From assembly GCA_900549625.1 (NCBI GenBank), contig URPE01000002.1:74428-138427 (forward strand): 64,000 nucleotides of DNA, read 5' to 3'. The notes below the pieces were generated by a model. It made no database searches and was not told the DNA's origin. It saw nothing but the letters and a program-made list of their open reading frames with translations. Of this stretch, positions 44,922 through 52,427 are shown in pieces. Within the stretch, counting starts at the first letter, position 1. The number at the start of each line of letters is the position of its first letter. This DNA is from an uncultured Mycoplasmatota bacterium. GTDB lineage: Bacteria; Bacillota_I; Bacilli_A; RF39; UBA660. The position numbers were made by a program, and so were the translations under genes.

Positions 44922-45476
44922 TCACATTCTTCCATTAAACTTACCCATTGTATCATTAATACCATTACAGATAAAGTTTAAAATTATCTCTCTATAAAGT
45001 TCACACTTATCATAAAAAACACTTAATTCTTTCTTAGAAAAAGTACCTAACACATAATCCTTAGTATCAACAGATTTATCATGTGCTATCCCAATTTTTA
45101 ACCGTGCAAACTTTTGAGTATTTAAAGAAGCAATTATTGATTTAATGCCATTATGCCCACCACTTGAACTATCAAACTTACATTTAAAATGATTAAATGG
45201 CAAGTCTAAATCATCATGTACAACTAAAATATCATCAGATTTTATTTTATAATAATTAACAACCTTTATAACAGAATTACCACTAAGATTCATATAAGTA
45301 GTTGGTTTTATAAAAATTACATCTTCACTATTTATTTTCTTCCTACATAAATATGCTTGAAACTTTTTCTCTAATTTAAAATCCAAATTCATTGTATCCA
45401 AAACCATAAACCCGACATTATGTCTTGTATTCTCATATTCTTTTCCAATATTACCTAAACCAACGATTAATTTCAT
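44922..45476 (-). CDS. pth: Peptidyl-tRNA hydrolase
   Basis: Releases tRNA from peptidyl-tRNA that drops off ribosomes. The 184-residue enzyme has the motifs MKLIVGLGNIGKEYENTRHN with the catalytic His, IKPTTYMNLSG, VVHDDLDL and SSGGHNGIKSI. It is spoVC of Bacillus, upstream of mfd. The stop lies 4 bp before the chosen mfd start. Confidence 0.97.
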   Translation of the reverse strand: MKLIVGLGNIGKEYENTRHNVGFMVLDTMNLDFKLEKKFQAYLCRKKINSEDVIFIKPTTYMNLSGNSVIKVVNYYKIKSDDILVVHDDLDLPFNHFKCKFDSSSGGHNGIKSIIASLNTQKFARLKIGIAHDKSVDTKDYVLGTFSKKELSVFYDKCELYREIILNFICNGINDTMGKFNGRM

Positions 45477-45497
45477 TACTTACCTCCACCGCAAATT

Positions 45498-45511
45498 ATT
45501 TCCCGGGAAAT
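45498..45511. promoter_or_regulatory. Noc-binding-type palindrome 3
   Basis: Exact ATTTCCCGGGAAAT in the 41-bp gap between pth and the methyltransferase gene. Confidence 0.8.
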
Positions 45512-45517
45512 AATTTT

Positions 45518-46228
45518 CTACTTTTTAAATATATTTTGATACGTATCTAGTCCATCAATACATATTTCATTCATCACTTTACACCCAAAATTACTCTTTT
45601 TAACTAAACAGACCAATACTAAAATTGGCGTTCTTCCTTCTTTAGACGTTACAAATTGCATTTTCTTTATATGAAAGCCATACTCATTTGCATACAAAAT
45701 AATCTCTTCAATTCTTTCTGGTATATGTACTAAATAAAACTTTCCCTTATTATTTAATAAAAAATTAGCCATTGCCATTAATTCTTTTAAATTGATTTTT
45801 ATTTCATGTCTAGCAATTCCCTTAACTAATTCATCATTTATAAATTGTTCATTATGATATTTAAAATATGGCGGATTAGCTAAAACAACATCAAAATTAT
45901 TTCCCGGGAAATAATTTTTTAAATTTAAAACGTTATCGTTAAGAATTGTTATATGTTTTTCCATTTTATTATATAAAACCGAATCACTCGCTAACTCAGC
46001 TATTTCTTTTTGTATTTCAACACCATAAATATCTTTTTGATATTTTTGATAAAGTAAAATAGGAATCACTGCATTACCAGTACATAAATCAATTATTTTA
46101 TTATCACTTTTTTTTATTTCTGCAAACTCTGCTAATAAAACCGAATCAAGAGAAAATTTAAAACCTTCTTCAAATTGATAAACTTTTAAATTTGGATAAT
46201 CATATAACCAATTAAGAACTTTTTTCAT
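45518..46228 (-). CDS. tRNA1(Val) (adenine(37)-N6)-methyltransferase-like protein
   Basis: SAM-dependent methyltransferase of the YfiC/TrmN6 (YabB) type, 236 residues. Visible are FSLDSVLLAEF, the SAM site KIIDLCTGNAVIPILLYQK, and the catalytic NPPY (DVVLANPPYFKY), as expected of N6-adenine enzymes. It overlaps ricT by 17 bp and is found beside ricT (yaaT) in Bacillus too. The target tRNA is inferred from the family. Confidence 0.9.
   Translation of the reverse strand: MKKVLNWLYDYPNLKVYQFEEGFKFSLDSVLLAEFAEIKKSDNKIIDLCTGNAVIPILLYQKYQKDIYGVEIQKEIAELASDSVLYNKMEKHITILNDNVLNLKNYFPGNNFDVVLANPPYFKYHNEQFINDELVKGIARHEIKINLKELMAMANFLLNNKGKFYLVHIPERIEEIILYANEYGFHIKKMQFVTSKEGRTPILVLVCLVKKSNFGCKVMNEICIDGLDTYQNIFKK
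45899..45912. promoter_or_regulatory. Noc-binding-type palindrome 4 (in the methyltransferase gene)
   Basis: Exact ATTTCCCGGGAAAT inside the coding sequence, about 400 bp from palindrome 3. Confidence 0.75.
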
Positions 46229-47000
46229 CTAAATAAATTTCCTTTAACTCTTCATTTATTAATACTTTATAACGTCTATTTAAAATATCGATACTAATAA
46301 CATTCCCAGAGCCGTACTTAGTTTCTACATTATCACCGACACTTGGCATACCCTTCATACAACACTGGTATTCCTTATCTTCATATTGTAAACAACATAA
46401 AAGTCTACCACATACACCATTTATTTTAGAAGGATTTAAAGCTAAATTTTGATTTTTGGCCATTGTCATTGAAACAGATTCAAGTCTATTCAAAAAAGAT
46501 GCACAACAAAGAGTTCTACCACAAACGCCAATTCCTCCAACTTGCTCTGCTTTATCACGAGCCCCAACTTGTCTTAATTCAATTCTTGTATGATATACAT
46601 TTGCTATTCTTTTAGCAAGTTCCCTGAAATCAACTCTATTATCAGCATAAAAATTAAATAATAACTGCTTTCTATCAAAAGTAAAACTTGCATCAATAAA
46701 GTTCATTTGTAATTCTAGTTCTTTACTAAATTTCTTTGCGTCACGTAAAGCAAGTTCAGCATCGCGTAAGTTAGTTAAATACTGTTCATAATCTTTTTTA
46801 GTAGCAATTCTGATAATTTTCCTTAAACTTTCTTCATTAATGTTAACTTGTTCTAAATCTATTTTTTTTACTACCCTACCAAATTGTAAACCTTTTTCTG
46901 TCTCTACAATAACTGTAACTCGATCAGGAATTCTTAACTTTTGTCCATTAAAATAATAAATTTTACCTTTATCCTTAAAAGTAACACCATAAACATTCAT
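46212..47000 (-). CDS. ricT: RicT/YaaT, PSP1 domain protein
   Basis: Part of the RicAFT (Y) complex, an iron-sulfur cluster protein that steers RNase Y and affects sporulation, competence and biofilm in Bacillus. The PSP1 domain contains GIGVCGRTLCCASFL and GVCGRLLCCLQYE with the conserved cysteines. 262 residues is standard. Located between holB and the methyltransferase, as in B. subtilis (holB-yaaT-yabA-yabB, here without yabA). Confidence 0.95.
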   Translation of the reverse strand: MNVYGVTFKDKGKIYYFNGQKLRIPDRVTVIVETEKGLQFGRVVKKIDLEQVNINEESLRKIIRIATKKDYEQYLTNLRDAELALRDAKKFSKELELQMNFIDASFTFDRKQLLFNFYADNRVDFRELAKRIANVYHTRIELRQVGARDKAEQVGGIGVCGRTLCCASFLNRLESVSMTMAKNQNLALNPSKINGVCGRLLCCLQYEDKEYQCCMKGMPSVGDNVETKYGSGNVISIDILNRRYKVLINEELKEIYLDEKSS

Positions 47001-47840
47001 TTAATCACTTCCTTCCAACACAAATCGATCCAAAATAAGTGAAATATTAACATTAAAATTTATCTCTTTTAATATTTGTAAAACTAACATTTGGTATTTT
47101 TTTATTTGCTTCTCATCTTTTTCTAAAAAATAAGCATATTCACTAATCGGTTCTCTAACGCCAAGTTTAATATCATAAATTTTTTGTAATAAATAAAATA
47201 AACTTTGAAATAAATATAAAAGTTCCTTTCGATCATGAACTAAAGGTGTTAATACAGTTTTATTATAAAGAATAGCTTCATCTTGAACCATAAAACATTC
47301 TTTCAAATAATTAAAGGCAATTGTTTGCCATACTAAAGGAATATTCTTACCATATTCACCATCATAATAGTCTAATATTATTTGACACCTACTTTTAATC
47401 GTGTCAATTATATTCTCTTTATTATTTGTAAGAAAAAAGGCAAGAATATTTTCTTCTGGTTCTTCAATAAACTTAAGCATAGTATTAGCACTTGAGGCAT
47501 TTAACAACTCCGCATTTTTAATAATATACATATTATATTTAGAAAAAATAGGTTTTGTTTGAAACATTTTTTTAATTTCCATTACTTGTTCTTTTTTTAT
47601 TGTATTACCATCTGGCTCTACTACTAAGAGGCTTGGCAAATTACCATTACCTATTAAATGACATAAATTACATTCTTGACAATTTTCCTTATAATCACTT
47701 GGACAATTTATTACTTTTAAAAATTGCAAAATAGCCAAATAACTTTTATCCATATCATTTGTTTCAACCAAAAAAGCATGAGCAAGTCTATTCTCATGAA
47801 AATGTTTAATTAGTTCTTGATATACTTGACTTTCTGTCAC
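47001..47840 (-). CDS. holB: DNA polymerase III subunit delta'
   Basis: Clamp-loader subunit, 279 residues. A zinc-like knuckle (CPSDYKENCQECNLCHLIG) and the core segments NMYIIKNAELLNASSANTML and KFIEEPEENILAFFLTNN match delta'; the Walker A is decayed, as is normal for this subunit. It is 1 bp from ricT, so they are transcribed together. With dnaX nearby, two clamp-loader genes lie in the same stretch. Confidence 0.92.
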   Translation of the reverse strand: MTESQVYQELIKHFHENRLAHAFLVETNDMDKSYLAILQFLKVINCPSDYKENCQECNLCHLIGNGNLPSLLVVEPDGNTIKKEQVMEIKKMFQTKPIFSKYNMYIIKNAELLNASSANTMLKFIEEPEENILAFFLTNNKENIIDTIKSRCQIILDYYDGEYGKNIPLVWQTIAFNYLKECFMVQDEAILYNKTVLTPLVHDRKELLYLFQSLFYLLQKIYDIKLGVREPISEYAYFLEKDEKQIKKYQMLVLQILKEINFNVNISLILDRFVLEGSD

Positions 47841-47855
47841 ATTTCTTCACCAACA

Positions 47856-48044
47856 TTATTTTACTATAAAAAATAAAATAATTAAAGAAGAAAGGCCCGG
47901 AATTCCTAAAAAAGTCACAATCAAAAGCGTTATCAAGTTTATCGGAATAAATATTTGTAAAGAAGATAAAAAATAGTTAAAGAGATACAGCATCACAAAA
48001 GATAAAACTAATTTTTTCATTAACTTGTAAATTTTCTTAAACAT
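47856..48044 (-). CDS. bofA: Pro-sigma-K processing inhibitor BofA family
   Basis: A 62-residue membrane protein with two or three helices and the family hallmark FLGIPGL. BofA holds the SpoIVFB protease inactive during sporulation and keeps pro-sigma-K unprocessed. It lies just downstream of recR, as in Bacillus (recR-yaaL-bofA), and supports the view that this organism sporulates. Confidence 0.85.
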   Translation of the reverse strand: MFKKIYKLMKKLVLSFVMLYLFNYFLSSLQIFIPINLITLLIVTFLGIPGLSSLIILFFIVK

Positions 48045-48071
48045 AAGTATCTTCCCCTATAAAAGAATATG

Positions 48072-48095
48072 AAAAAAATCGGCTTTTATTCCGAT
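48072..48095 (-). terminator. Intrinsic terminator after recR
   Basis: ATCGG (48095-48091) pairs with CCGAT (48082-48078), then TTTTTTC on the minus strand; overlaps the recR stop. Confidence 0.7.
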
Positions 48096-48691
48096 ATTTT
48101 CTTTCTATCTTCAAGTGCTTTATCTAAAGTAAGCATATCTAAATAATCAATTTCCGCTCCACTAGGAAGACCATAAGACAATCTACTAATTGTAACATTT
48201 TTATCTTCAAAAATCTTTTTAATATAAAGCATTGTAGTTTCTCCTTCAATAGAGCTCTTTAAAGCTAAAATTATTTCGGGATTATCTAAACTTTCTACTC
48301 TTCTTACTAAAGAACTTAATTGTATATCTTCGGCACCTATATTATCCATAGGTGATATTAATCCTTTCAAAATATGATAAGTCCCTTTATAATTACCAGC
48401 CTTTTCAAAAGCAAAAGCACTTTTATCATCTTCTACAACACATATAAGATTTTTTTCTCTAATCGTTGAAGAACATACAGAACAAGTATCCTGATCCGTA
48501 AGCAATCCACATACAGAACAAGGACGTAAATTTTTTTTGCTTCTAACTAATATATCACTAGCATCTTCTATTTCTTCTAAAGTAAGATTAAGAGTCGAAA
48601 AAGCCATTCTTTCAGCACTTTTTTCACCAATACCAGGCAATTTTTTAAAAAAGTTCATAAGTGCTTCAAATGTATCTGGATAAACTTTCAT
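48086..48691 (-). CDS. recR: Recombination mediator RecR
   Basis: Loads RecA at gaps together with RecF and RecO. The 201-residue protein has the helix-hairpin-helix LPGIGEKSAERMAF, the zinc finger CSVCGLLTDQDTCSVC and a TOPRIM core (VVEDDKSAFAFE ... ALKSSIEGETT). It lies 1 bp after ebfC, the standard dnaX-ebfC-recR operon. Confidence 0.97.
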   Translation of the reverse strand: MKVYPDTFEALMNFFKKLPGIGEKSAERMAFSTLNLTLEEIEDASDILVRSKKNLRPCSVCGLLTDQDTCSVCSSTIREKNLICVVEDDKSAFAFEKAGNYKGTYHILKGLISPMDNIGAEDIQLSSLVRRVESLDNPEIILALKSSIEGETTMLYIKKIFEDKNVTISRLSYGLPSGAEIDYLDMLTLDKALEDRKKISE

Positions 48692-48692
48692 G

Positions 48693-48989
48693 TTACATTA
48701 AACCATCTAACATACCAGCATATTGTCCTAGTTTATTCTCGTATTCTTTTTCAACTTTATTAATTGCGTCTTTTGTAGCCATAATAATAAAGTCTTCTAG
48801 CATCTCAATATCTTCTTTTTCTAAAGACTCTTTATTAATTTTGCATTTAACCATCTCTTTTTTACCATTTAAAGTTACTTCAACAAACTCATATTTCCCG
48901 GGAAATAATTGAGCACCAATTTCATCTTTCTTTTTTTGTAAATCTCTTTGCATTCTTTGGGCCTGAGCCATGATACTTTGCATATTCAT
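48693..48989 (-). CDS. ebfC: Nucleoid-associated protein YbaB/EbfC
   Basis: A 98-residue DNA-binding protein: MAQAQRMQRDLQKKKDEIG, VEVTLNGKKEMVKCKIN and DFIIMATKDAINKVEKEY identify the YbaB/EbfC family. Sits between dnaX and recR, as in most bacteria. A Noc-type palindrome lies within the gene at 48893-48906, where it encodes part of the FPGKYE segment. Confidence 0.95.
   Translation of the reverse strand: MNMQSIMAQAQRMQRDLQKKKDEIGAQLFPGKYEFVEVTLNGKKEMVKCKINKESLEKEDIEMLEDFIIMATKDAINKVEKEYENKLGQYAGMLDGLM
48893..48906. promoter_or_regulatory. Noc-binding-type palindrome 5 (in ebfC)
   Basis: Exact ATTTCCCGGGAAAT inside the ebfC coding sequence. Confidence 0.75.
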
Positions 48990-49007
48990 TTTCTATTCCT
49001 TCTTTCT

Positions 49008-50675
49008 TTAAACTTCTTCTATTTTATCACTATTAAAAACATTTGTCGCTATTTGATCAAGTGATGACACATTATTATTGTCAATAAAATCCTCTTTTTC
49101 ATCATTTTCTGTATCTTCTTCAATCAATTTATATGTAACATTTGCTTTTAAATTTGCAACATAAATCTTTTTTTCTTCATTCCATTCATCAGTAGTTAAA
49201 CATATGAACTTAACATTTGTTTTAGCTTTTTTTAAAAATTCATCTTTAAGTTCATCTAACTTTTGATTTATTAGAAGAACAGTACTTGGTAAAGCACTAG
49301 CTAAAATGACATGATCTAAAGATGCTGCTACAATATCAGAATCAATTAGTAATGATAGAAGTTCTGGATCTGTATTAGTATCATCACGCATTTCTTGAAA
49401 GTATGTTTTATAATCTATTAAAACACTCTTTTTTGCATTTACAAAGCAATTATTTATCCGAATCTTTTTAAGTTTTACTAAATAATCATCATTAATTTTA
49501 TATGTATTAGAATTAACTGAAGATAAAGACTTTTCACCGTTTTGTTCTGATGAAACTCTTTCCTTAAATACATCATCTTTACTTTTAGTATCATTTACCT
49601 CTACAACTTTTTTAGGTTGTTCACTAAAATCAATATTTTTTTCTGTATTTGTTTCACCAATATAATTTAAAAGTAACATTTCTATCAAAAGATAAGGATT
49701 AACATTAATATTTATACTATTCATACATTCATTTAGTTCAAATATCATATTCTTAATATCTTTATAAAGTAATCTGGTGGATACAGACTCTTCCTTAATT
49801 TTAACCGCAAAATGAGCAAGTTCTTTAATTAATTTTTTAATAAAAATTTTATAATCAGAAGATGTATTTTGTAGTTCCTCTAAAGCATCGCACACTTTTT
49901 GTAAGTCACCATTATCAATTGCAACAATTAAATCATTAACAAATTTAGTTGATATAGAGCCATAATTACTTAATATTTTATCAATTGTAATTTTTTCACC
50001 ATTAGCTGCTAATTGATCAAGCAAACTAAGTGCGTCACGCATACCACCTTCTGATAAATACGCAATTTCTGTTATGGCATCTGCATCTATTTCAATATTT
50101 TCTTCTTTACAAACATATGTAATTTGACTAACTAAATCTTCTAAACTAAATTTTTTAAAATTAAAACGTTGACAACGAGACAATATTGTTATTGGTACAC
50201 TTTCAACATTTGTTGTAGCCATTATAAAAACAGCATGACTAGGAGGTTCTTCTAAAGTTAATAATAAGGCATTAAATGCGCTAGATGTCATCATATGTAC
50301 CTCATCAATAATATATATTTTATATTTTCCCTCAGTAGGTGCTATTTTTACATTGTTGATAAGTTCTCTTATATCATCCACACCATTATTAGAAGCAGCA
50401 TCAATTTCAATAATATCAGGACTGCTATCAAATGCTAAACAATTTGCACACTTTCCACATGCCTCACCGTTTTGAACATCTAAACAATTAATAGTTTTTG
50501 CAAATACTTTAGCTGTACTAGTTTTACCAGTTCCACGTGGTCCAGTAAACAAATAAGCATGTGAAATTTTATCATGAATAATAGCATTCTGAAGCATTTT
50601 AATAGTATAATCTTGTCCAACTATATTTTTAAAACAATCTGGACGATATTTTCGATATAAAACCTTATATTCCAT
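49008..50675 (-). CDS. dnaX: DNA polymerase III subunits gamma/tau
   Basis: Clamp-loader ATPase, 555 residues. AAA+ signatures: MEYKVLYRKYRPDCFKNIVG, Walker A FTGPRGTGKTSTAKVFAK, a zinc knuckle CGKCANC, Walker B IYIIDEVHMM, and the SRC box ILSRCQRFNF. The C-terminal tau part is short and charged. tadA lies upstream and ebfC downstream, as in Bacillus. Confidence 0.97.
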   Translation of the reverse strand: MEYKVLYRKYRPDCFKNIVGQDYTIKMLQNAIIHDKISHAYLFTGPRGTGKTSTAKVFAKTINCLDVQNGEACGKCANCLAFDSSPDIIEIDAASNNGVDDIRELINNVKIAPTEGKYKIYIIDEVHMMTSSAFNALLLTLEEPPSHAVFIMATTNVESVPITILSRCQRFNFKKFSLEDLVSQITYVCKEENIEIDADAITEIAYLSEGGMRDALSLLDQLAANGEKITIDKILSNYGSISTKFVNDLIVAIDNGDLQKVCDALEELQNTSSDYKIFIKKLIKELAHFAVKIKEESVSTRLLYKDIKNMIFELNECMNSININVNPYLLIEMLLLNYIGETNTEKNIDFSEQPKKVVEVNDTKSKDDVFKERVSSEQNGEKSLSSVNSNTYKINDDYLVKLKKIRINNCFVNAKKSVLIDYKTYFQEMRDDTNTDPELLSLLIDSDIVAASLDHVILASALPSTVLLINQKLDELKDEFLKKAKTNVKFICLTTDEWNEEKKIYVANLKANVTYKLIEEDTENDEKEDFIDNNNVSSLDQIATNVFNSDKIEEV

Positions 50676-50725
50676 AATTCCTCCTTAAAAAGCAATTATA
50701 TTATAGCAAAATAAGTACTAAAACA

Positions 50726-51139
50726 CTATCTTTTTTGAGCAAAAAAATCACTCAATATATTATGATACATTTGTTCGTTAATATTATTTGTGACCTTTAT
50801 AAATTCAGTCTTATTATACTCTTTTTTTGTACTAGGTTTATCTAATAAATAGTAAACATTCCTAATTCTAGACTGTTTAATTATCTCCATACACATTGAA
50901 CAAGGTTTTAATGTTACAAATAAATCACAATCTGCCAAATTCCACTTATTTAGATGTTGACTAGCTTTCACAATTGCATTAATTTCGGCATGGCCTAGTA
51001 TAGACTTTGTTGCCTCCCTAGTATTGTGACCTTTTTCGACAAAATTCCCCATAGAATCGACAATAATTGCCCCAATTGGCACGTCATCAGTCTGAAGGCT
51101 TAATAAAGCCTCATCAATGCATTCTTTCCATATATCCAT
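50726..51139 (-). CDS. tadA: tRNA-specific adenosine deaminase
   Basis: Deaminates A34 of tRNA-Arg(ACG) to inosine. The zinc and catalytic site HAEINAIVKA and LKPCSMCMEII are intact (H-A-E ... P-C-x-x-C), and 137 residues is normal. It is read after the SRP RNA gene and before dnaX; in Bacillus the SRP RNA lies between tadA and dnaX instead. Confidence 0.93.
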   Translation of the reverse strand: MDIWKECIDEALLSLQTDDVPIGAIIVDSMGNFVEKGHNTREATKSILGHAEINAIVKASQHLNKWNLADCDLFVTLKPCSMCMEIIKQSRIRNVYYLLDKPSTKKEYNKTEFIKVTNNINEQMYHNILSDFFAQKR

Positions 51140-51153
51140 AATTCATCACCCAT

Positions 51154-51234
51154 AAAAAAAGTGCACACAAGTAGGGATTGACGTGGCTGCTATCTTCCGA
51201 TCCTGACCAATTTACAATATACTTGTTGCACGAC
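51154..51234 (-). ncRNA. ffs: Signal recognition particle RNA (small bacterial type)
   Basis: On the minus strand, the domain IV core GGTCAGGATCGGAAGATAGC followed by AGCC shows the symmetric and asymmetric loops that bind Ffh. The ends GTGCAACAAGTA and TACTTGTGTGCAC pair with one bulge, closing the ~70-nt rod, and a T7 run (51160-51154) ends it. It binds Ffh for membrane protein targeting. It sits just upstream of tadA and next to the parS array. Confidence 0.93.
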
Positions 51235-51279
51235 TAAATATTATCAAACATTTATCAAAAAATCAATCAAAAATTTATA

Positions 51280-51307
51280 TGTTTCACGTGAAACATTGTT
51301 ATTCACA
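51280..51307 (+). promoter_or_regulatory. parS site 1 with DnaA box
   Basis: TGTTTCACGTGAAACA at 51280-51295 is the exact Bacillus parS consensus; TTATTCACA at 51299-51307 is a consensus DnaA box, 3 bp away. The Noc palindrome follows 3 bp further. Confidence 0.93.
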
Positions 51308-51310
51308 ATT

Positions 51311-51324
51311 ATTTCCCGGGAAAT
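51311..51324. promoter_or_regulatory. Noc-binding-type palindrome 6 (left cap of the array)
   Basis: Exact ATTTCCCGGGAAAT directly after parS 1 and its DnaA box. Confidence 0.85.
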
Positions 51325-51456
51325 ATTTTAAATACTATTTATATTAAATAATAATCTTGCAAAACTAAAAATAATTAACACGCTAAAAAATAAAAAGTAT
51401 TTAAAATAAATTATATATTTGTTTGATTTTTATCCAAATTTTATAAATTTTGCATA

Positions 51457-51483
51457 TGTCTCACGTGAAACATCTTATCCACA
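51457..51483 (+). promoter_or_regulatory. parS site 2 (one mismatch) with DnaA box
   Basis: TGTCTCACGTGAAACA at 51457-51472 differs from parS by one base; TTATCCACA, the perfect DnaA box, lies at 51475-51483, 2 bp away. Confidence 0.88.
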
Positions 51484-51638
51484 ATACTAACAAATTAAAA
51501 TCAATTCAAGAATACAATAATTAAATTTATATCACCATTCAAAATAAAGTCCTTGTATTTTGCATCGAAATTAGTCTGTTAATATAATTATTTGGTTTAT
51601 TTCAAGCTTTTATTTTAAATTTATATCTATATTTTATA

Positions 51639-51665
51639 TGTTTCACGTGAAACATCTTATCAACA
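51639..51665 (+). promoter_or_regulatory. parS site 3 with DnaA-box-like 9-mer
   Basis: Exact parS at 51639-51654; TTATCAACA at 51657-51665 (one change from the DnaA consensus), 2-bp gap. Confidence 0.9.
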
Positions 51666-51832
51666 ATTGCTAACGATTTAACATTAATTCAAAGATTCAA
51701 TAATCAAATTTATATTAATATTCATAATAAAGCTCTTGTATTTTGCATCGAAATTAGTAATTTAACATAACTATATGGTTTAATTTAAGCTTGTTTTTTT
51801 GTTTTTTATGCGATTTTAATTGATTTTGCATA

Positions 51833-51860
51833 TGTTTCACGTGAAACATTGTTATTCACA
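51833..51860 (+). promoter_or_regulatory. parS site 4 with DnaA box
   Basis: Exact parS at 51833-51848; TTATTCACA at 51852-51860, 3-bp gap. Confidence 0.92.
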
Positions 51861-51973
51861 ATTAATAAAATTTAATAATTAATTTAGTTAATAAAGAAAT
51901 AAACTTTTTTTTAAGATGAGGAGTTTCATTATCATTTTATTTATAAAATATATGTTTTTTACATTTTTAACTA

Positions 51974-52000
51974 TGTTTCACGTGAAACATCTTATCAACA
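51974..52000 (+). promoter_or_regulatory. parS site 5 with DnaA-box-like 9-mer
   Basis: Exact parS at 51974-51989; TTATCAACA at 51992-52000, 2-bp gap. Confidence 0.9.
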
Positions 52001-52183
52001 ATTACGAATTTAATATAATTTATTAAAAAAATTTAAAATTAACTTTAATTTAAAAGGGTTAACATAGAATATTAATAATAGAATCTTTGTATTTTGCATT
52101 GAAATTAGCAAATTAACATAACCATATAATTAATTTTAAGTTTATTTTTTGCTTTTTTATGCGATTTTAATTAATTTTGCATA

Positions 52184-52210
52184 TGTTTCACGTGAAACAT
52201 CTTATCAACA
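52184..52210 (+). promoter_or_regulatory. parS site 6 with DnaA-box-like 9-mer
   Basis: Exact parS at 52184-52199; TTATCAACA at 52202-52210, 2-bp gap. Confidence 0.9.
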
Positions 52211-52346
52211 TTATAATAAAAACTAATGTTTTAAAATTATTACAAACAGTTTATTAAAATCAACAGTAGCAATATTAATGGGATATCAGCAATAAGTATT
52301 TATGGTAAAATTTTCGACACCATTCGACAAAGAAATATTTAATATA

Positions 52347-52374
52347 TGTTTCACGTGAAACATTGTTATTCACA
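52347..52374 (+). promoter_or_regulatory. parS site 7 with DnaA box
   Basis: Exact parS at 52347-52362; TTATTCACA at 52366-52374, 3-bp gap; the Noc palindrome follows 4 bp later, repeating the layout of site 1. Confidence 0.92.
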
Positions 52375-52378
52375 AATT

Positions 52379-52392
52379 ATTTCCCGGGAAAT
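52379..52392. promoter_or_regulatory. Noc-binding-type palindrome 7 (right cap of the array)
   Basis: Exact ATTTCCCGGGAAAT after parS 7, just before the gyrA terminator. Confidence 0.85.
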
Positions 52393-52400
52393 AATTACAT

Positions 52401-52427
52401 AAAAAAAACAGAGATTTTAATTCTCCG
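52401..52427 (-). terminator. Intrinsic terminator of gyrA
   Basis: CGGAGA (52427-52422) pairs with TCTCTG (52414-52409, one G-U pair), followed by TTTTTTTT on the minus strand; overlaps the gyrA stop codon. Confidence 0.7.

Larger units (their letters stand above)
51280..52392. repeat. parS/DnaA-box tandem array capped by Noc sites
   Basis: The ~1.1-kb gene-free stretch is built from imperfect repeats of about 140-210 bp. Each contains a parS site followed 2-3 bp later by a DnaA-box-like 9-mer in the same direction. Other repeated words include TTGTATTTTGCATCGAAATT (starts at 51553 and 51736, and with one change near 52087) and TTTTATGCGATTTTAATT (51806 and 52157). Noc-type palindromes stand at 51311 and 52379. 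No open frame is present. Confidence 0.9.

Noticed and set aside
49008..50675. Programmed frameshift in dnaX making a gamma form
   Set aside because: A-rich runs exist but I see no convincing slippery heptamer with a downstream stem.
51154..51234. Considered as a tRNA gene
   Set aside because: No cloverleaf or T-loop; the GGTCAGGA and AGCAGCC core is that of SRP RNA.
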